The notes below the pieces were generated by a model. The model did no database searches and was not told the DNA's origin. It saw nothing but the letters and a program-made list of their open reading frames with translations. From positions 1 to 8,278 of the forward strand of contig JANWIB010000015.1 of the NCBI GenBank assembly GCA_025450155.1: a DNA stretch of 8,278 bases, in the 5' to 3' direction. Positions within the stretch are counted from its first letter, which is position 1. Every line of letters starts with the position of its first letter. The DNA is from Sphingobacteriaceae bacterium. GTDB lineage: Bacteria > Bacteroidota > Bacteroidia > Sphingobacteriales > Sphingobacteriaceae. Both the position numbers and the translations under genes were made by a program. Below are positions 6,251 to 8,278 of the stretch, in pieces.

Positions 6251-7408
6251 ATGCGTAAATCCTTAATAACTATTTTTAGGGTACTAATAGGCCTTCTTTT
6301 TATTTTTTCGGGACTTATAAAAGCGAATGACCCTCTGGGTTTTGGCTATAAATTGCAGGAATATTTTGAGGTGTTTCATATCGGTTTTCTTAACGATTAT
6401 GCTACTGCAATAGCTATTTTACTTTGTGCGTTAGAAATTATTTTGGGAGGAGCTATTTTATTGGGAATAAGGGCTATCCAGGTATCGTGGGGTTTACTGT
6501 TGTTAATTATCTTTTTTACGTTTCTAACCTTTTATTCTGCCGCGTTTGATGTGGTTAAAAGCTGTGGTTGCTTTGGTGATGCTATTCCTTTAACCCCATG
6601 GCAATCCTTCTCTAAGGATGTAATCTTATTGGTTTTGATTGTCTATATTTTTATTCATCGGAAAAATATCCAGTCGTTAATAAAATCTGAAAAAGGACAG
6701 AAAAGGACTCTGGTAATTCTTACCATTATTTCAGTTGGCTTTGGGCTGTATACGTATAATTACCTTCCGGTTATTGACTTTCTTCCCTATAAAATTGGAG
6801 CCAATATTCCGGAAGAAATGCGTATACCTCCAGGTGCTCCCCAGGATGTTTATGAAATTACGTATACGCTGAAAAATAAAAAAACAGGTGGAAGTAAGAC
6901 CATGACGGATAAAGAATATCTGAAAACCGAAATATGGAAAGACGAAAACTGGGAGATCGTGGGTAACCCGGAAAGTAAATTAATCAAAAAGGGATTTGAT
7001 GTAAAAATCAAAGATCTTAAAATAACCGATAGTCAGGGGACTGATTATAATGTGGAACTTTTGGAAAATCCTTATTATAACTTAGTTGTTGTAGCTTATG
7101 ATTTGGATAATACCAATGGTAAAGCAATAGGAAATTTAAATGCGCTGGCAATGAATGCCGCCGAAAATTACAATATTCGCACGGTGCTTTTAACTGCTAA
7201 CTCGGCAAAAGATGCCTTGGAATTTAGTAAAAAGAATAATTTGTTAACAGAGATTTTTTATGCCGATGCTGTTCCTCTAAAATCAATGGTTCGGGCAAAT
7301 CCCGGAGTTTTGCTATTAAAAGGTGGAACTATAGTAAATAAGTGGCATTATCATACATTGCCTTCCTATCAGGAATTAGAGGAGAAGTATTTTTCTAAAA
7401 ACCAATAG
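6251..7408 (+). CDS. BT_3928-type DoxX/MauE membrane protein with thioredoxin-like C-terminal domain
   Basis: The 385-residue inner-membrane protein has a DoxX/MauE-like N-terminal part with helices at about 7-23, 50-72, 78-99, 121-136 and 151-168. After the third helix comes SCGCFGD (104-110), the CxC motif common in MauE-type proteins. Residues 175-385 form a soluble, probably periplasmic domain. Its end (NLVVVAYDLD at 277-286, RTVLLTANS at 310-318, NPGVLLLKGGTIVNKWHY at 350-367) resembles a thioredoxin/AhpC-like fold with the conserved proline, but it has no cysteine. The arrangement matches what I know as the BT_3928 family of Bacteroidetes. The role is unknown; handling of exported thiols or a quinone-linked step is inference from MauE and DoxX relatives. 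The ATG is one base after the DUF1599 stop codon, with a weak AGGA ten bases upstream inside that gene, suggesting translational coupling. Confidence 0.85.
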   Translation: MRKSLITIFRVLIGLLFIFSGLIKANDPLGFGYKLQEYFEVFHIGFLNDYATAIAILLCALEIILGGAILLGIRAIQVSWGLLLLIIFFTFLTFYSAAFDVVKSCGCFGDAIPLTPWQSFSKDVILLVLIVYIFIHRKNIQSLIKSEKGQKRTLVILTIISVGFGLYTYNYLPVIDFLPYKIGANIPEEMRIPPGAPQDVYEITYTLKNKKTGGSKTMTDKEYLKTEIWKDENWEIVGNPESKLIKKGFDVKIKDLKITDSQGTDYNVELLENPYYNLVVVAYDLDNTNGKAIGNLNALAMNAAENYNIRTVLLTANSAKDALEFSKKNNLLTEIFYADAVPLKSMVRANPGVLLLKGGTIVNKWHYHTLPSYQELEEKYFSKNQ

Positions 7409-7416
7409 TTCTGGTT

Positions 7417-7932
7417 ATGAAGATATTCCTGATCGGTTTTATGGGTTGCGGCAAAACTACTTTGGGCACTAAGTTGGCTGCTAAATTAACGTACGAATTT
7501 ATTGATCTGGATAAAGTGATAGAAGCTCGTGCCAGAACGACCATTGCCGGGTATTTCGAAAAGTTTGGCGAGCTGAAGTTTCGGGAATTTGAAAGAGATA
7601 CGTTACAAAGATTTAATTATCCTGAAAATATAATTATTGCAACGGGAGGTGGAGCGCCGTGTTTTTTTGATAATATGGAGTGGATGAATAAAAATGGAAA
7701 AACGATCTATCTTTCTTTACCTCCTAAAGCATTGGCCAGTCGATTAAAAAATGCAAAAGAAAAAAGGCCTTTAATTAAAGACTTGGATGAAGATGGGTTA
7801 ATCCGTTTTATAACTACAAAACTCGAAGAACGGGAACCCTTTTATAAAAAAGCGCAACTAATTATTGACGGAATTGGCTTAACAGCAGAAAAGATAGTGG
7901 AAGTATTGCATTACCAAAATCAACTTAAATAA
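7417..7932 (+). CDS. aroK: Shikimate kinase
   Basis: Shikimate kinase phosphorylates the 3-hydroxyl of shikimate with ATP in the chorismate (aromatic amino acid) pathway in the cytosol. The 171-residue protein has the usual length. Motifs are the Walker A GFMGCGKTT (7-15), DLD (30-32, Asp32 binding shikimate), FREFE (55-59, Arg56 binding shikimate), ATGGGAP (75-81), the lid motif KRPLI (116-120, Arg117) and LEEREPFY (136-143, Arg139). All expected catalytic and substrate residues are present, so the enzyme should be active. It starts 8 bases after the preceding stop codon and is probably co-transcribed with the DUF1599 and BT_3928-type genes, although no pathway link to them is evident. Its last 13 bases overlap the 3' end of the convergent phosphoribosyltransferase gene. 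Confidence 0.97.
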   Translation: MKIFLIGFMGCGKTTLGTKLAAKLTYEFIDLDKVIEARARTTIAGYFEKFGELKFREFERDTLQRFNYPENIIIATGGGAPCFFDNMEWMNKNGKTIYLSLPPKALASRLKNAKEKRPLIKDLDEDGLIRFITTKLEEREPFYKKAQLIIDGIGLTAEKIVEVLHYQNQLK

Positions 7933-8278
7933 ACCGCTTCTTCTCCTGCCTTATCTAAAACAACCCTTACATGCTCCTTTAAAATAGTGGCCAGTTCTAG
8001 TCCGGTATAATCCGGAGAGACGGGGAATATCCGATGGCTTCTGTCTACTAAAACGGCGGTACGTAGTTTCTTTAATGGGATATCTAAAAATACACCTAAT
8101 CCGTAAGCCAGTGTGCGTCCGCTATTTAACACATCATCTACAAGTATGACAACTTTCCCAGCAAATTGATCTACAGGAATACTGGTTGACGCTTTTAATT
8201 GGGTGCTATTGTTATACAGTTCGATACGCATGAGTAGAACGTGAATACCTGATACATCAACCAGGATATTTTTTAGTC
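7920..8278 (-). CDS. PyrR-like phosphoribosyltransferase (partial, 5' end missing)
   Basis: The minus frame ends at a TGA (7920-7922) and stays open to the right edge, so the N-terminus is outside the window. An internal ATG at 8229-8231 should not be taken as the start: the upstream residues (LKNILVDVSGIHVLL) run into LMRIELYNN, a segment equivalent to the 'LLRIDLY' strand of PyrR-like proteins. The core VVILVDDVLNSGRTL is the PRPP-binding loop of type I phosphoribosyltransferases. It is followed by LRTAVLVDRSHRIFP and KEHVRVVLDKAGEEAVYL, as in the PyrR/uracil phosphoribosyltransferase group. PyrR proteins attenuate pyr operons by binding RNA and some make UMP from uracil; which activity applies cannot be told from this fragment. 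About 120 codons are visible, probably around 70% of the gene. Confidence 0.88.
   Translation of the reverse strand, partial: LKNILVDVSGIHVLLMRIELYNNSTQLKASTSIPVDQFAGKVVILVDDVLNSGRTLAYGLGVFLDIPLKKLRTAVLVDRSHRIFPVSPDYTGLELATILKEHVRVVLDKAGEEAVYLS

Noticed and set aside
2495..6587. CGC motif shared by the bacilliredoxin and the BT_3928-type protein
   Set aside because: The surrounding sequences and folds are unrelated, and each motif is typical of its own family, so the match is coincidence.
8229..8231. ATG as start of a 103-residue phosphoribosyltransferase
   Set aside because: The frame stays open to the window edge, upstream residues continue a plausible fold, and a 103-residue product would lack the N-terminal part of the domain.
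1..8278. Mobile element, CRISPR array, phage or defence cassette
   Set aside because: No transposase, integrase, terminal repeats, spaced repeats, tRNA-adjacent site or defence-family motif was seen; the genes are core or family-typical.

Overview
The window looks like ordinary chromosomal core sequence from a Bacteroidetes bacterium, most likely Sphingobacteriaceae (Pedobacter or Mucilaginibacter type). The reasons are the DUF5723 outer-membrane protein, the tandem DUF1599 protein beside a BT_3928-type DoxX protein, the DHPS variant reading DIGAYSSRP, promoter sites of the Bacteroidetes type (TTTG then TAnnTTTG), and genes mostly without Shine-Dalgarno sites. This placement comes from recognising families, not from a database search.

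Layout. Positions 1-758 (minus) hold the 5' part of a secreted DUF5723 protein, cut by the window edge. Positions 873-2189 (minus) are ahcY, S-adenosylhomocysteine hydrolase, with its own promoter (2213-2244) and a strong terminator hairpin (825-854). Positions 2351-2764 (plus) are a BrxA/BrxB (YphP/YqiW) bacilliredoxin, divergent from ahcY. A hairpin at 2766-2796 separates it from a convergent minus-strand cluster, transcribed in the order folP (5655-4762), cdaA diadenylate cyclase (4714-3923) and a membrane-anchored transglutaminase-like protein (3883-2813). Divergent from folP, across about 50 bp, is a plus-strand operon: DUF1599 (5707-6249, TTG start), BT_3928-type DoxX/thioredoxin-like protein (6251-7408) and aroK shikimate kinase (7417-7932). 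The 3' end of aroK overlaps by 13 bp the 3' end of a convergent PyrR-like phosphoribosyltransferase (7920-8278, minus), which runs off the right edge.

How the genes work together. ahcY recycles S-adenosylhomocysteine to homocysteine and adenosine. The bacilliredoxin deals with protein mixed disulfides and implies a bacillithiol-type redox system. folP and aroK supply folate and chorismate biosynthesis. CdaA makes the second messenger c-di-AMP. The remaining membrane or exported proteins (DUF5723, transglutaminase-like, BT_3928 type) have no firm function.

No tRNA, rRNA, CRISPR array, insertion sequence, integrase or phage gene was seen, and no stretch over 300 bases lacks a gene. I see no clear undescribed system. 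The points most worth a second look are the asymmetric duplication in the DUF1599 protein, the membrane transglutaminase-like gene behind cdaA in place of the usual cdaR/glmM partners, and the cysteine-free thioredoxin-like domain fused to a DoxX membrane domain.
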